Assembly: GCA_037482215.1 (NCBI GenBank)
Contig: CP148074.1
Coordinates: 4,464,001 to 4,528,000, forward strand
Source: Pseudomonas mendocina
GTDB lineage: Bacteria > Pseudomonadota > Gammaproteobacteria > Pseudomonadales > Pseudomonadaceae
Direction: 5' to 3'
DNA: 64,000 nucleotides
The notes under the pieces are model-generated. The model had not been told where the DNA came from. It saw nothing but the letters and a program-made list of their open reading frames with translations, and ran no database searches. Position numbers and translations under genes: made by a program. Of this stretch, positions 53,434-63,226 are shown one piece after another (position 1 is the first letter of the stretch; each line of letters begins with the position of its first letter).

Positions 53434-55592
53434 CCAGCTCAAGTACAAACAACTCCAAAACCCTTGGCTGCCCACTCCTTAGTAGTTGGGTCAGCTTTCG
53501 TTTGGTAGATGAATATGGCGAGGGCAAGTCTTACGCTGGTTTGCCGTATAAACTACATGACAAGCAAGGACAGCTATTTGAAGGAAATTTAGATAACGAT
53601 GGCTTCGCGAAAGTTGAGGGTTTCTGCAGTGGCCCTGCAGTCCTTGAAATTGACTCTCTAGACAATGGCGAGCTAGACCCTTGGTATAAGACACTCGCAA
53701 TTAGAAAGTCTTTCGCGCTGCCCTTAACAGCCCTGCAAGTAGCCGCCGAACAATCCCCCTCCGGCCCACGACGCTCAACGGGCAAAACCTATCTCGCCGA
53801 ACAACGTGCTCTGCGTGAGCACGCAAGCTTTATGCGTGTGGAAGTCAGTGATTTTGTTGAAGACACTGCGCATTTACCGGAAGCAGACTCACTGTGGAAC
53901 CCCAAGCCTTCAGCCAGCCTGAAGCAAAATGCGGGTCAGGCTAAAGTGCATGGCGGCGTGGCCTTAAGGCCCAATATGCATCATGTGCTGGAAGTTAAAG
54001 CCCTGCGCGCATACAGCCCGCTACTTTCCCGCACTGCTGATTTTTGCGCACTGAATGCTTATCACCTCTCAGTGATGACAGCGTTTGTTTACGCACCGTT
54101 TAGCCAGACTAAAGATGAAGACGCTGCTTATCAGTCGTTCCCCCCGCCTTATACGCTAAAGGGCAGCATCGGCAATGTGTTGTGTGAACAACTACCGGGC
54201 TTAATCAAGCCGACCTTGTTCAATGGCGCTCAGTACGATTTGCTCTGCGAGGAAGTGCCCTACTCTAAACGCCTGGAGGTCATGCCGTACGACCCCGAGC
54301 GCTATGCCGAGGAAGCCGCACAAGGCTGGAATAACCCGGAAGACGTGCATTTCCTCTATGACGAAGCAACGGAGACGCAAGCCTTTATCACCCATAACGA
54401 CAAGGTGGTGCTGATCTCTGTGCGTGGTACTCAAGAAGACCCCGATAAGTTGCGCGATATGGATGCGCGGCAAGTTCCAATCGAAATGGAGGATGGTGTA
54501 GGGCAGGCGCACAGGGGATTTTACGAGGCGTTTAAGGCCGCTAAGAAATTTACCCAGCGTTATCTGGATGCCTTCTACTCAAACGACCACACCATTATTG
54601 TCTGTGGCCACAGCTTAGGTGGTGCCATTGCCCTGCTTCTAGCCGAGTGGGTACGCCGCCAATGGTCTGAGAATGTCCAGCTCTACACCTTCGGCGCCCC
54701 CCGCGCGGCTGACAGTGCGTTTGTTAAAGCCGCAGCCGCTTTAACTCATCACCGCATCGTCAACCATAACGACCCGGTTCCCTCCGTCCCTGCTCCATGG
54801 ATGGATGTGGAGTGGCGCATGCTTGCAGTTGGCGCTGCCTTTAAATTCACACCAATTGTCGGGGACGCACTGCTATACGGCGGTTTGGTCAATCTGGCTG
54901 GGGACCCGTACGAGCATCACGGTAAACAACGTCACCTTATGCCTCGCCTGCCGAATGGAGGCAGCAAATTGGCCATTCTTTGGGAGCCGGGATGTGCCGA
55001 GCTGACGGAGAACATTTGCAGCCAGTATGTTGAGAGTCTCAAGCTCGACGGGGATATGCCTGCACGGGACTCACTCCTGGATCAAGCACTCCAAGCCGAC
55101 GAACACTCCAGCGATGGTGGTTACAGCCGCTCGCTGTTAACAACCCTGTTGCGCTGGATAGCCAGTATCGACAGTCGCAACGGACGACTGTTTACAGATA
55201 ACGAACTGGCCGACCTGCAACAACAGGCCAAAGAAATCGACGGAGCCCTGGAAAGCTGGACACCCATGCAACCGTTCGCTTTTGCCAAAGAGCTTATCAA
55301 GCTCGGCCTGCTGAGCCCTCTGGCAACTGCCGATGAGGTTAATAGGCGCTATGAGGCAGATCTGGCCCATGCACGCAAAGTCAGCCGCACGCAGCGAGCA
55401 GGCTTAAGACAGGCCGTAGATCGCCTGCTCGCACAAGCCGAACGCCCCCTAACACCAGCCGACGTTTTTGGCGAACACGCCCAAAACCCCGAACTGGAAA
55501 AGCTCGTCAGCGAATGGCGTGCCATTGATGCCAACGCCAAGGCCGAATACCTGGCAAAAATCAGCACAACACCTTCAAAGGTCTACGCCTGA
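53430..55592 (+). CDS. T6SS lipase effector, class-3 lipase (Tle2-like)
   Basis: Predicted phospholipase toxin, 720 residues, no signal peptide. Residues about 18-75 form a small beta-rich domain (VSFRLVDEYGEGKSYAGLPY, LDNDGFAKVEGF) like the extension on the PAAR protein. The lipase core (about 320-500) has VVLISVRGTQ, the nucleophile Ser395 in CGHSLGG, Asp448 in NHNDPVPSVP and His496 or His497 in DPYEHHGK. The C-terminal region is helical and charged. Context (vgrG, DUF4123 chaperone, lipoprotein immunity pair) supports export by T6SS. Assignment to Tle2 rather than another Tle group is from the class-3 lipase fold and should be treated as likely, not certain. Confidence 0.82.
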   Translation: MTSSSTNNSKTLGCPLLSSWVSFRLVDEYGEGKSYAGLPYKLHDKQGQLFEGNLDNDGFAKVEGFCSGPAVLEIDSLDNGELDPWYKTLAIRKSFALPLTALQVAAEQSPSGPRRSTGKTYLAEQRALREHASFMRVEVSDFVEDTAHLPEADSLWNPKPSASLKQNAGQAKVHGGVALRPNMHHVLEVKALRAYSPLLSRTADFCALNAYHLSVMTAFVYAPFSQTKDEDAAYQSFPPPYTLKGSIGNVLCEQLPGLIKPTLFNGAQYDLLCEEVPYSKRLEVMPYDPERYAEEAAQGWNNPEDVHFLYDEATETQAFITHNDKVVLISVRGTQEDPDKLRDMDARQVPIEMEDGVGQAHRGFYEAFKAAKKFTQRYLDAFYSNDHTIIVCGHSLGGAIALLLAEWVRRQWSENVQLYTFGAPRAADSAFVKAAAALTHHRIVNHNDPVPSVPAPWMDVEWRMLAVGAAFKFTPIVGDALLYGGLVNLAGDPYEHHGKQRHLMPRLPNGGSKLAILWEPGCAELTENICSQYVESLKLDGDMPARDSLLDQALQADEHSSDGGYSRSLLTTLLRWIASIDSRNGRLFTDNELADLQQQAKEIDGALESWTPMQPFAFAKELIKLGLLSPLATADEVNRRYEADLAHARKVSRTQRAGLRQAVDRLLAQAERPLTPADVFGEHAQNPELEKLVSEWRAIDANAKAEYLAKISTTPSKVYA

Positions 55593-55647
55593 CTTGTCGG
55601 CGTAGCCCCATGGATTTGCACTATTTCAACGGATAAGGACCGTCGCT

Positions 55648-55782
55648 ATGCACCTTTATAGAAAGACCCTCCCCCTGCTCGCCCTGGCCATTCTGCTGGC
55701 CGGTTGCAGCGGCAATTACAAATTCAACGATGACGAATACCGCCCACTTGGCGATCCACAAGTAGTAAAGCGCTCGCAATAA
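55648..55782 (+). CDS. Small lipoprotein (HSI-II orfX position)
   Basis: 44 residues with a signal peptide and lipobox LLAGC; the mature part is SGNYKFNDDEYRPLGDP followed by a basic end. It lies 19 bases before tagH with AAGGA upstream. In P. aeruginosa HSI-II a small gene of unknown function (orfX) sits at this place between sfa2 and fha2, and this is probably its counterpart. It may be an accessory of the membrane complex; function unknown. Confidence 0.75.
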   Translation: MHLYRKTLPLLALAILLAGCSGNYKFNDDEYRPLGDPQVVKRSQ

Positions 55783-55801
55783 GCGCAAGGAGTAACTAAC
55801 C

Positions 55802-57001
55802 ATGGAACTGGTCTTCGATATGGTGAGCGCCCAGCAGTTTGTGCCGGGGCTTTTGACCACCAAAACCTTCAAGCAGGCTGGCGGCATTATTGGCCGGGCG
55901 GAGGATTGTGACTGGGTGATCCCGGACCGCAAGCGCGTCGTATCGAGCCATCATGCCGAAATCAGTTACCGCGACGGTGCGTTCTATATCACCGACACCA
56001 GCAGTAACGGCATTCAGCTCAAAGACAGCGGCGCAAGCCTGCGCAAGAATCAGCCGCACCGCATTGAACATGGCAGCACTTACTGCATCGGCGAGTTTGA
56101 AGTGCGCGCACGGCTGGTGCGTGACCCGGCGATTTTCGAAAGTGAGATCGGCATTGCGCAACCCGCTGGCAGCATCATTCCGGACGATGCGTTTCTTGAC
56201 CTCGACCCGCTCAACGCCATCGACCAACAAGAGCGTGTGTACGCCGAGGTTGATGACCTGACTGCGGTGCTGCGCCCGGCCTCAAACATGCAGAAGCAGC
56301 AGCAGGATTACGCGCAGATCGACGAAGAGAACCTGCTGATCCCCGAGCTGATCGTGCCGCCAACACCGCCCAAGCCGAAACCGGCTCCGGAGCCCGAGCG
56401 CCTGCCGCCGACCTTCTGGGAGAAGTTCGGTGATGCGTTGGGGGTGAAGCTGGATGATCTGGATGACGACGCCCGCGAAGCCCTCGCGCTTAATGCTGCC
56501 AGCCTGCTCAAGCAGAGCATTGGCAGTTTGCAGCAAGCCCTGCGTACCCGCAGTGAGTTGAAAAATGAGCTGCGTCTGGCCCTGACCACCGTACAGGGCG
56601 CCAGCAACAACCCACTCAAACACACCAGTGACAGCAGCGAAGCGTTGCATGCACTGCTACGCAGCAACAAGACCGGCCAACTCAAGGCCGAGCAATGCAT
56701 CAGCCGCAGTTTCCGCGATTTGCAGGCGCATCAGGTGGCGCTGGTTGCGGCCAGCCGCGCTGCGGTGAAAAGCATGCTGGAGCAGCTATCGCCGGATCAG
56801 TTGAACCTGCGTTTCGAGCGCGAGGGCAATAAACCCTTAATTGCCACCAATGGCAGCCGCTGGCGCGCCTATCAGCGCCTGTACAGCAGCCTGCAACGCG
56901 ATGATGACTGGTCGGACCGCATCTTCGCCCGCGACTTTGCCCACACCTACGAAGAACAGGTTCGCCTGATCGCCACACTCAACACTGAAGTTCAAGGATG
57001 A
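55802..57001 (+). CDS. tagH: T6SS FHA-domain protein TagH (Fha)
   Basis: Cytoplasmic phosphothreonine-binding protein that links kinase signalling to T6SS firing. 399 residues; the FHA domain covers about 20-95 (GGIIGRAEDCDWVIPD, RVVSSHHAEISYRDG, TSSNGIQL). A proline-rich linker (about 175-200) leads to the C-terminal TagH domain. It overlaps tssJ by 4 bases (ATGA). It fits with the PP2C phosphatase and presumed kinase at the right end. Confidence 0.92.
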   Translation: MELVFDMVSAQQFVPGLLTTKTFKQAGGIIGRAEDCDWVIPDRKRVVSSHHAEISYRDGAFYITDTSSNGIQLKDSGASLRKNQPHRIEHGSTYCIGEFEVRARLVRDPAIFESEIGIAQPAGSIIPDDAFLDLDPLNAIDQQERVYAEVDDLTAVLRPASNMQKQQQDYAQIDEENLLIPELIVPPTPPKPKPAPEPERLPPTFWEKFGDALGVKLDDLDDDAREALALNAASLLKQSIGSLQQALRTRSELKNELRLALTTVQGASNNPLKHTSDSSEALHALLRSNKTGQLKAEQCISRSFRDLQAHQVALVAASRAAVKSMLEQLSPDQLNLRFEREGNKPLIATNGSRWRAYQRLYSSLQRDDDWSDRIFARDFAHTYEEQVRLIATLNTEVQG

Positions 57002-57474
57002 TGTTCATGTCCCGCTTACTCCCACTGGCCATGCTGGCCTCTCTGCTCGTGCTCGGCGGTTGCTCTGCGCTGTCGCCTTACTCGCACCTGACCAAGCTCG
57101 ACCTCACGCTAAAAGGCAGTGTTGAGCTGAACCCTGACCTCAACGGCCGCCCTTCACCAATCGTGGTGCGACTGATCGAACTGAAGCACCCGGTACAGTT
57201 TGAGACGGCGGATTTCTTCTCGCTGTATCAGCGCCCGAAAGAAGTCCTCTCGCCGGATATGGTCGCCATCGAGGAGCTGGAGCTGCGCCCCGGTGAGGAG
57301 CGCGAGTTGAAGCTGTCGGTGGATCAGGACAGCCGCTACGTCGGTGTGATGGCCGCTTACCGCGACCTGCCGGAAAGCAACTGGCGCGTGGTCATTCCCG
57401 TGACCAAACAGGAGCGCACGCAAAGCGTTCTGACCCTTGATGCCCAAGGCATCAAGATTCAGGGCGAGGAATAA
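56998..57474 (+). CDS. tssJ: T6SS outer membrane lipoprotein TssJ
   Basis: Lipoprotein of the TssJLM membrane complex. 158 residues; the lipobox is LGGC (in VLGGCSALS). The mature beta-sandwich has LDLTLKGSVELNPDLNGRPSPIVVRLIEL and DFFSLYQRPKEVLSPDM, seen in part, typical of the family. It overlaps tagH by 4 bases and is followed by tssK after 3 bases. Confidence 0.95.
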   Translation: MMFMSRLLPLAMLASLLVLGGCSALSPYSHLTKLDLTLKGSVELNPDLNGRPSPIVVRLIELKHPVQFETADFFSLYQRPKEVLSPDMVAIEELELRPGEERELKLSVDQDSRYVGVMAAYRDLPESNWRVVIPVTKQERTQSVLTLDAQGIKIQGEE

Positions 57475-57477
57475 GCC

Positions 57478-58809
57478 ATGACCAAACACAAAGTAGTTTG
57501 GCAGGAAGGGATGCTGCTACGTCCGCAGCATTTCCAGCAGAGCGACCGGTTTTACGATTACCAGTTGAAAACCCGCACGCAAAAACTGACCGGTTATGCG
57601 TGGGGCTTTTTCGAGCTGGAGTTCGACCGCCAATACCTGAATATGGGCAAGGTTGTGGTCAGCAAGGCCAGCGGCATTCTGCCTGACGGCACCCTGTTTG
57701 ATATCGCCACGGAACAAACCGGGCTGATCCTGGATGTGCCCCCAAACACCGGTAACACCCCGGTGTACCTGGCCCTGCCGCTGGTCACCGGTAACCACAT
57801 CGAAAGCCGTCGCCCAGAACAGGAAGATGTGCTGGCGCGCTTTATTGCCTTCGATACCGAAGTGACCGACTCCAACGCCGGTGACAGCGCCACCAGTCAG
57901 GTCAGCTGCGGCCGCCCAAACTTCCGCCTGTTACTCGGCGAGCAACAAAACGATCAAGCCTACGTAAAGCTGAAGCTGTGCGATGTGCTCGATACCACGC
58001 CCGATGGCGTGATCACACTGGATGCCGAGTTCATCCCAACCTTCGTCAACTTCCAGGCCTCCAGCTACCTGCTGAGCTGCCTGAAAGAAGTGGTCAGCAT
58101 GCTGGCTCACCGGGGTGACATCCTCGCTGAACGCATCCGCTCTACCGGCAAAGTCGGCGGTGCGGAAGTGGGCGACTTTATGATGCTGCAACTGATCAAC
58201 CGCTTTGAGCCGGTGCTGCGTCATTACCTGAACATTGAGCAGGTGCACCCGGAGCAGATCTTCCGTGAGCTGCTGGGTTTGCTCGGTGAGCTGGCGACCT
58301 TCTCCAGTGAGGTCAAACGGCCAGGGCTGGATAACCGCTACCTGCATAGCGACCAAGGCTTGAGCTTCCGCAAGCTGATGGATGCCATTCGCCAGGTGCT
58401 GTCGATGGTGCTGGAACAGCACGCCATCGAAATGCTTCTGCAACAGCGTCAGTACGGCATTCAGGTGGCACCACTGCACGACCACAAACTGCTGGGCACT
58501 TCCTCGTTCGTCTTGGCCGCCAGTGCCGAGTGCGACTCCGAAGAGCTGCGTAACCGTCTGCCGGCTCACCTCAAAGTCGGTCCTGTCGAGCGCATCCGCC
58601 AGCTGGTCAACCTGCACCTGCCGGGGATCAAGGTCAAACCGCTGCCAGTGGCACCGCGGCAGATTCCTTTCCACTCCGGAAAAACCTACTTCGCCTTGGA
58701 GCTCAGCTCTGAGGATTTGGCACAGCTGGAGCGCTCAGGCGGCTTTGCCTTCCACGTGTCCGGGGAATTCTCCGGGCTTGAGTTGAAATTCTGGGCGATC
58801 AGGAACTAA
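57478..58809 (+). CDS. tssK: T6SS baseplate-membrane connector TssK
   Basis: Trimeric adaptor joining baseplate to the membrane complex. 443 residues, standard length, with the signature N-terminus VVWQEGMLLRPQHFQQSDRF and later FEPVLRHYLNIEQVHPEQIF and PFHSGKTYFALEL. GAGGAA lies upstream of the ATG. Confidence 0.97.
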   Translation: MTKHKVVWQEGMLLRPQHFQQSDRFYDYQLKTRTQKLTGYAWGFFELEFDRQYLNMGKVVVSKASGILPDGTLFDIATEQTGLILDVPPNTGNTPVYLALPLVTGNHIESRRPEQEDVLARFIAFDTEVTDSNAGDSATSQVSCGRPNFRLLLGEQQNDQAYVKLKLCDVLDTTPDGVITLDAEFIPTFVNFQASSYLLSCLKEVVSMLAHRGDILAERIRSTGKVGGAEVGDFMMLQLINRFEPVLRHYLNIEQVHPEQIFRELLGLLGELATFSSEVKRPGLDNRYLHSDQGLSFRKLMDAIRQVLSMVLEQHAIEMLLQQRQYGIQVAPLHDHKLLGTSSFVLAASAECDSEELRNRLPAHLKVGPVERIRQLVNLHLPGIKVKPLPVAPRQIPFHSGKTYFALELSSEDLAQLERSGGFAFHVSGEFSGLELKFWAIRN

Positions 58810-58811
58810 TC

Positions 58812-59693
58812 ATGAATAACAGGGATAGAGACTACGGACAGGACGACAAAACCGTCATCCTCAACCGTAATGGCGAACCCGCCGCACAAAGCCCGCTGAC
58901 CGACTTCGCTGCTGCGCCGAAATTCGAACAGCTTGAAGAACGCATGATTTACGCCGCGCGCTTGCGCCCGGCAGAAAGCTTTAACGTCAGCCTCAATCCA
59001 CTGGTGGCAGCTGCCGCCGAGTTGCTGTCAGAGGTTGTGCGGCTCAAGCACAGCTTGGAGAGCGAGGATATGGATGCGCTTAACCAGCGTCTATCCAGGT
59101 CCATGAAACTGTTTGAGCACCGCGCCCTGCATGAAGGCGCCGAAAGCAGCCAGGTCATGGCTGCCCGTTATGTGCTGTGCACCGTGGTCGATGAGGCCGT
59201 GGTGACGACCACCTGGGGCAACGAAAGCGAGTGGTCGCAAATGAGCTTGCTGTCGAGCTTCCACAACGAAACCTTCGGTGGTGAGAAGTTTTTCCAGCTG
59301 CTTGAGCGCCTCTCCCGCAACCCGGTGAAACATCTGCCCATGCTGGAGCTGATGTACCTGTGCCTGTCTCTGGGCTTTGAAGGCAAGTATCGCGTGCTGC
59401 CACGCGGCATGCTGGAGCTGGAGGCGGTACGCGACAGCCTGTACCGCCAGATCCGGCAAATGCGCGGGGATGTGCCGCGTGAAGTGTCGCCGAACTGGCA
59501 AGGCCTTAAAGACACACGCCGACGCCTCGTGCGCATCGTGCCATGGTGGTTGGTTGCCCTGTTTACCCTGGTCTGTCTGATTGTGATGTACAGCGGATTT
59601 GCCTGGGTTCTGGGCGAGCAGCGGGAAACCATTCTGCAGCCGTTTGAGCAACTCGACCCGACTGCGGGGCACACCATGGATGATGACCAATGA
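58812..59693 (+). CDS. tssL: T6SS membrane protein TssL (DotU/IcmH family)
   Basis: Inner membrane protein, cytoplasmic domain with one C-terminal membrane helix (about 245-268, WWLVALFTLVCLIVMYSG). 293 residues. Motifs: NPLVAAAAELLSEVVRLK, RYVLCTVVDEAVVTTTWG, LLSSFHNETFGGEKFF and YLCLSLGFEGKYRV. No peptidoglycan-binding extension is present. It overlaps tssM by 4 bases (ATGA). Confidence 0.96.
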   Translation: MNNRDRDYGQDDKTVILNRNGEPAAQSPLTDFAAAPKFEQLEERMIYAARLRPAESFNVSLNPLVAAAAELLSEVVRLKHSLESEDMDALNQRLSRSMKLFEHRALHEGAESSQVMAARYVLCTVVDEAVVTTTWGNESEWSQMSLLSSFHNETFGGEKFFQLLERLSRNPVKHLPMLELMYLCLSLGFEGKYRVLPRGMLELEAVRDSLYRQIRQMRGDVPREVSPNWQGLKDTRRRLVRIVPWWLVALFTLVCLIVMYSGFAWVLGEQRETILQPFEQLDPTAGHTMDDDQ

Positions 59694-62600
59694 AGAGTTT
59701 TTTCAGCAAATTAGCGGCCTTTTTCCGCAAAACATGGGTGTGGAGCCTGTGTCTGATTATTGTCCTGGCGCTGCTTATCTGGTTTGCCGGGCCACTGCTG
59801 GCAGTCGATGACTACAAGTTCTGGGAATCCCCCGTCAGCCGCTTGCTGACCATCTGCCTATTGGTCCTGATCTGGGGCCTGTGCATGGTCTACGCCAACT
59901 GGAAGGCCAATGTCCGTAAAAAGGCCGAGGAGGAGGACGAAGCGGCTCAGGAGCGCCTGCGCCGCGAAGGCCAGGTCAATGATGAGCAAATGGAGCTGCG
60001 TCAGCGCTTCAAACAAGCCCTGCACACTCTCAAGCGCTCCAGCCTTTACCGTGGCCGCAGCGAACGCTGGCGCAATGACCTGCCCTGGTACTTGTTGATC
60101 GGTCCTCAAGGCGGCGGCAAAACCAGCCTGCTGGACTTCTCCGGTCTTGATTTCCCACTTAACCGGGGTGAAGAGCAGCGCCTGACCAAAGACGTTTCCG
60201 GCACCCGTTATGCCGACTGGTATTTCGCTGATCACGCGGTGCTGATCGACACCGCAGGCCGCTACCTGACGCAGCCCGATCAGGCGGTAGACGGCAGCGC
60301 CTGGCAGACTCTGCTTGGCCTGTTGCGCAAACGCCGGGCGCGTCCACTCAATGGCGTACTGGTGAATATTCCGGTTGATCAACTGCAAAATGAAAGCGAA
60401 GTCGAGCTGGAGAAACTGGCCCGTCAGACCCGCATGCGTCTGCAGGAAATCCATCAGCGCCTGGGCGTCGATGTGCCGGTTTATCTGGTGCTGAGCAAAG
60501 CCGACAAAGTCCTCGGTTTTGAAGAGTTCTTCGATCAGCTGTCACGTGAAGAAAGCGATCAGGTGCTGGGGGCAAGCTTCCGCAAAAACCAGAACCCGAC
60601 CGACGTACAAGTGGTGCGCAACGAGTTCGAGGCTCTGCTGCATCGCCTCAACAGCCAGGTCATCCTGCGTATGCACCAAGAGCGCGACACTCAGCGCCGT
60701 GGCCGCATTCTCGACTTCCCGCATCAGCTTGGCCTGCTCGGCGAGCGCCTGTGCCTGTTTATTGAGCTGGCCTTCAGCGGTAACCGCTATCAGCGTGCCA
60801 GCCAACTGCGTGGTTTCTACCTGACCAGCGCACCACAGCTCAAAGAAGCATTGGATGAAAGCACCAGCGGCATCGGTCGCAACTTAGGCCTGGCCAGCAG
60901 TGCACTGCCGGTTTTCCGCACCGGTAAAGCGCGCTTTATTCATCACCTGCTGAGCCGGGTGATCTTCCCTGAAGCGGATCTGGCCGGGCTGGATAAGAAA
61001 GAAGTTCGCCGCATCGACTGGGGTCAGCGCGCCATGTACGCCATCGCCTTGGCGTGTCTGCTGGTCTTTGGCCTGATTTGGGCTAATGGTTTCTCCAGCA
61101 ACAATGGCCGCTTGGAGCAACTGCGCAGCCTGGCGCAAAAACTCACTCAGGAGCACAAGCAACTGAGCGTGCAGGACGACACCTTGCGTGTGCTGCCTGC
61201 GCTGGATCACAGCTACGCAGCCACCAACGTGTTCCCTCCGGTGGGCGATGTGTCCTATCTGGAACGCACGGGGCTGTATCAGGGCGAGAAGGTAGACCCG
61301 ACGCTGTACCGGGCTTACCGCAGCGAGCTGGAGGCACAGCTGCTCAGCCGTGTCGGCCGTCAGCTGGAAACCCAGATTCGCGCCAACATGGACGACCGCG
61401 AAACCCTGCTCAACAGCCTGCGCGCCTACCTGATGCTGAACCTGGAAGAGCGCCGCGACAAAACCTTCCTGCAAGAGTGGATGGCGGCCGACTGGTCCCT
61501 GCGTTATGCCGGCAACAGCGCCGGACAGCGCGGCCTGAACGAGCACTTCGAGCGCTTGCTGAGCGAATCCTTCACGCCCTATTCGCTGAACGAACCGCTG
61601 GTGGCACAAGCTCGCCAAGTACTGCGTAGCGAGTCCCTGGCTAACGTGGTCTACCGCATGCTCCGCGAGCAAGCCCGCAGCCTTCCAGAGTATCGCCTCA
61701 GCCAAAAGCTCGGCCCGCAAGCCGCGCTGTTCTCCGGCAGCGACTACAGCATTCCGGGGTTCTACACTCAGGCCGGTTACCAGAAGATTTTCACTGCGCA
61801 GGGCGCCGACTTGGTGCGTGAAATCCTGCGTGATAACTGGGTACTGGGCGAAGGCGAAACCCTCAGCAGTAACGACCTCAGCCGTCTGCTGGTGGAGATG
61901 GAGCAGCTGTACTTCCGTGACTACGCCAACTACTGGGGCGAAGCCATCGCCAAACTGTCACTCGACCCAATCGGCAACGCCACCCAAGGCGCGCAGCAAC
62001 TGGCAAGCCTGACCGCTGCCAACTCACCGCTGCTGCAACTGCTGGTGGAAGTCCGCGACAACACCCGCTTCAAAGGCCTTGCCGAAGCCGCTGACGAAGC
62101 CGGTGCAGCCGCTGCCGCATTGGGCGAAGCCAAAGGTAAAGTCGGTAAAGCCGCTAAGCTGGCGGCTGCCGCTGCGGAAAAGGCTCAGGAGAAACTGGTC
62201 AAGCTGCCGGACACCGCCCGCAAATCGCTGGAGCGTCGTTTCGAACAACTGCATCGCCTGTTGGATGACAACAGTGGCGCAGGCCCGGAACTGGCCGCCA
62301 GCTTGCAGGCACTGGATGCCTTGCAGATGCAACTGACCGGACTGGCCAACGCCAGCGCCCCGGATCAAGCCGCCTTTGAACTGGCCAAGTCCCGTATGGG
62401 CGGACAGCGTGACGCCATCAACCAAGTCCGTGCCAGCGCCGCACGCCTGCCACAACCCATCAATGGCTGGCTGACGCTGCTGGCGGAAGACACCTGGGCA
62501 CTGGTGCTCAACGATGCCTATCAGTATCTGGATCAGCGCTACCGCAGCGAGCTGTACAGCGCTTACACCAGTTCCCTGAAAGAGCGTTATCCGTTCAACG

Positions 62601-63226
62601 CCCACAGCGCCAGCGATGTCGCCGTGGCTGACTTCCGCGAGTTCTTCAAGGCTCAGGGCATTGCCGAGCGCTTCTTCGACAACTACCTCAAGCCGTTCGT
62701 CAGAGGCAGTGCCGGGCAGTATCAAATGCGCCGTGTCGATGGCCGCACCCTGCCGCTGTCCCGCGAGTTCCTGCTGCAGATGAGCAACACACAGACCATC
62801 CGCCGCATGTTCTTTGCCGAAGACCCGAACGAGCCGAAAGTGCTGTTTAAGCTGGAACCCTACTCTCTGGACTCCAACTTGAGCCGTGCTGACTTCACCT
62901 TTGGTGATCAGACTCTGGAATACCGTCACGGGCCAATCGTGCAAACGGCGTTTAGCTGGCCAGCCAGCGCCAACGAAGGCCGGACAACACTGGTGGTCGA
63001 GGAAATCGCCGGGCGTAAGGTCGGCCTTGAGAAAAACACCGGGCCGTGGTCGCTGTTCCGCCTGATCGACCTGATGCAGGTGGACTACCACAGTGGCCGT
63101 GACGTGCTGATGATCAAGGCTGATCTCGGCGGCCTGCGCGCCAACTACTTGCTGCACAGCCAGCGCACGCCGAACCCGTTCGACCTCGGCTTGCTGCGTA
63201 GCTTCAAACTGCCGGCGGCGTTGTAA
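59690..63226 (+). CDS. tssM: T6SS membrane protein TssM (IcmF family)
   Basis: Large inner membrane protein spanning the periplasm, 1178 residues. Two N-terminal helices (about 17-37 and 47-66), a cytoplasmic nucleotide-binding-like domain with Walker A GPQGGGKT near 138-145 and DTAGRYLTQPD, a third helix (about 447-468), and a long periplasmic part that binds TssJ (C-terminal RADFTFGDQTLEYRHGP region). The intact Walker A suggests the NTP-binding form. Its stop overlaps the phosphatase start by one base. Confidence 0.97.
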   Translation: MKSFFSKLAAFFRKTWVWSLCLIIVLALLIWFAGPLLAVDDYKFWESPVSRLLTICLLVLIWGLCMVYANWKANVRKKAEEEDEAAQERLRREGQVNDEQMELRQRFKQALHTLKRSSLYRGRSERWRNDLPWYLLIGPQGGGKTSLLDFSGLDFPLNRGEEQRLTKDVSGTRYADWYFADHAVLIDTAGRYLTQPDQAVDGSAWQTLLGLLRKRRARPLNGVLVNIPVDQLQNESEVELEKLARQTRMRLQEIHQRLGVDVPVYLVLSKADKVLGFEEFFDQLSREESDQVLGASFRKNQNPTDVQVVRNEFEALLHRLNSQVILRMHQERDTQRRGRILDFPHQLGLLGERLCLFIELAFSGNRYQRASQLRGFYLTSAPQLKEALDESTSGIGRNLGLASSALPVFRTGKARFIHHLLSRVIFPEADLAGLDKKEVRRIDWGQRAMYAIALACLLVFGLIWANGFSSNNGRLEQLRSLAQKLTQEHKQLSVQDDTLRVLPALDHSYAATNVFPPVGDVSYLERTGLYQGEKVDPTLYRAYRSELEAQLLSRVGRQLETQIRANMDDRETLLNSLRAYLMLNLEERRDKTFLQEWMAADWSLRYAGNSAGQRGLNEHFERLLSESFTPYSLNEPLVAQARQVLRSESLANVVYRMLREQARSLPEYRLSQKLGPQAALFSGSDYSIPGFYTQAGYQKIFTAQGADLVREILRDNWVLGEGETLSSNDLSRLLVEMEQLYFRDYANYWGEAIAKLSLDPIGNATQGAQQLASLTAANSPLLQLLVEVRDNTRFKGLAEAADEAGAAAAALGEAKGKVGKAAKLAAAAAEKAQEKLVKLPDTARKSLERRFEQLHRLLDDNSGAGPELAASLQALDALQMQLTGLANASAPDQAAFELAKSRMGGQRDAINQVRASAARLPQPINGWLTLLAEDTWALVLNDAYQYLDQRYRSELYSAYTSSLKERYPFNAHSASDVAVADFREFFKAQGIAERFFDNYLKPFVRGSAGQYQMRRVDGRTLPLSREFLLQMSNTQTIRRMFFAEDPNEPKVLFKLEPYSLDSNLSRADFTFGDQTLEYRHGPIVQTAFSWPASANEGRTTLVVEEIAGRKVGLEKNTGPWSLFRLIDLMQVDYHSGRDVLMIKADLGGLRANYLLHSQRTPNPFDLGLLRSFKLPAAL

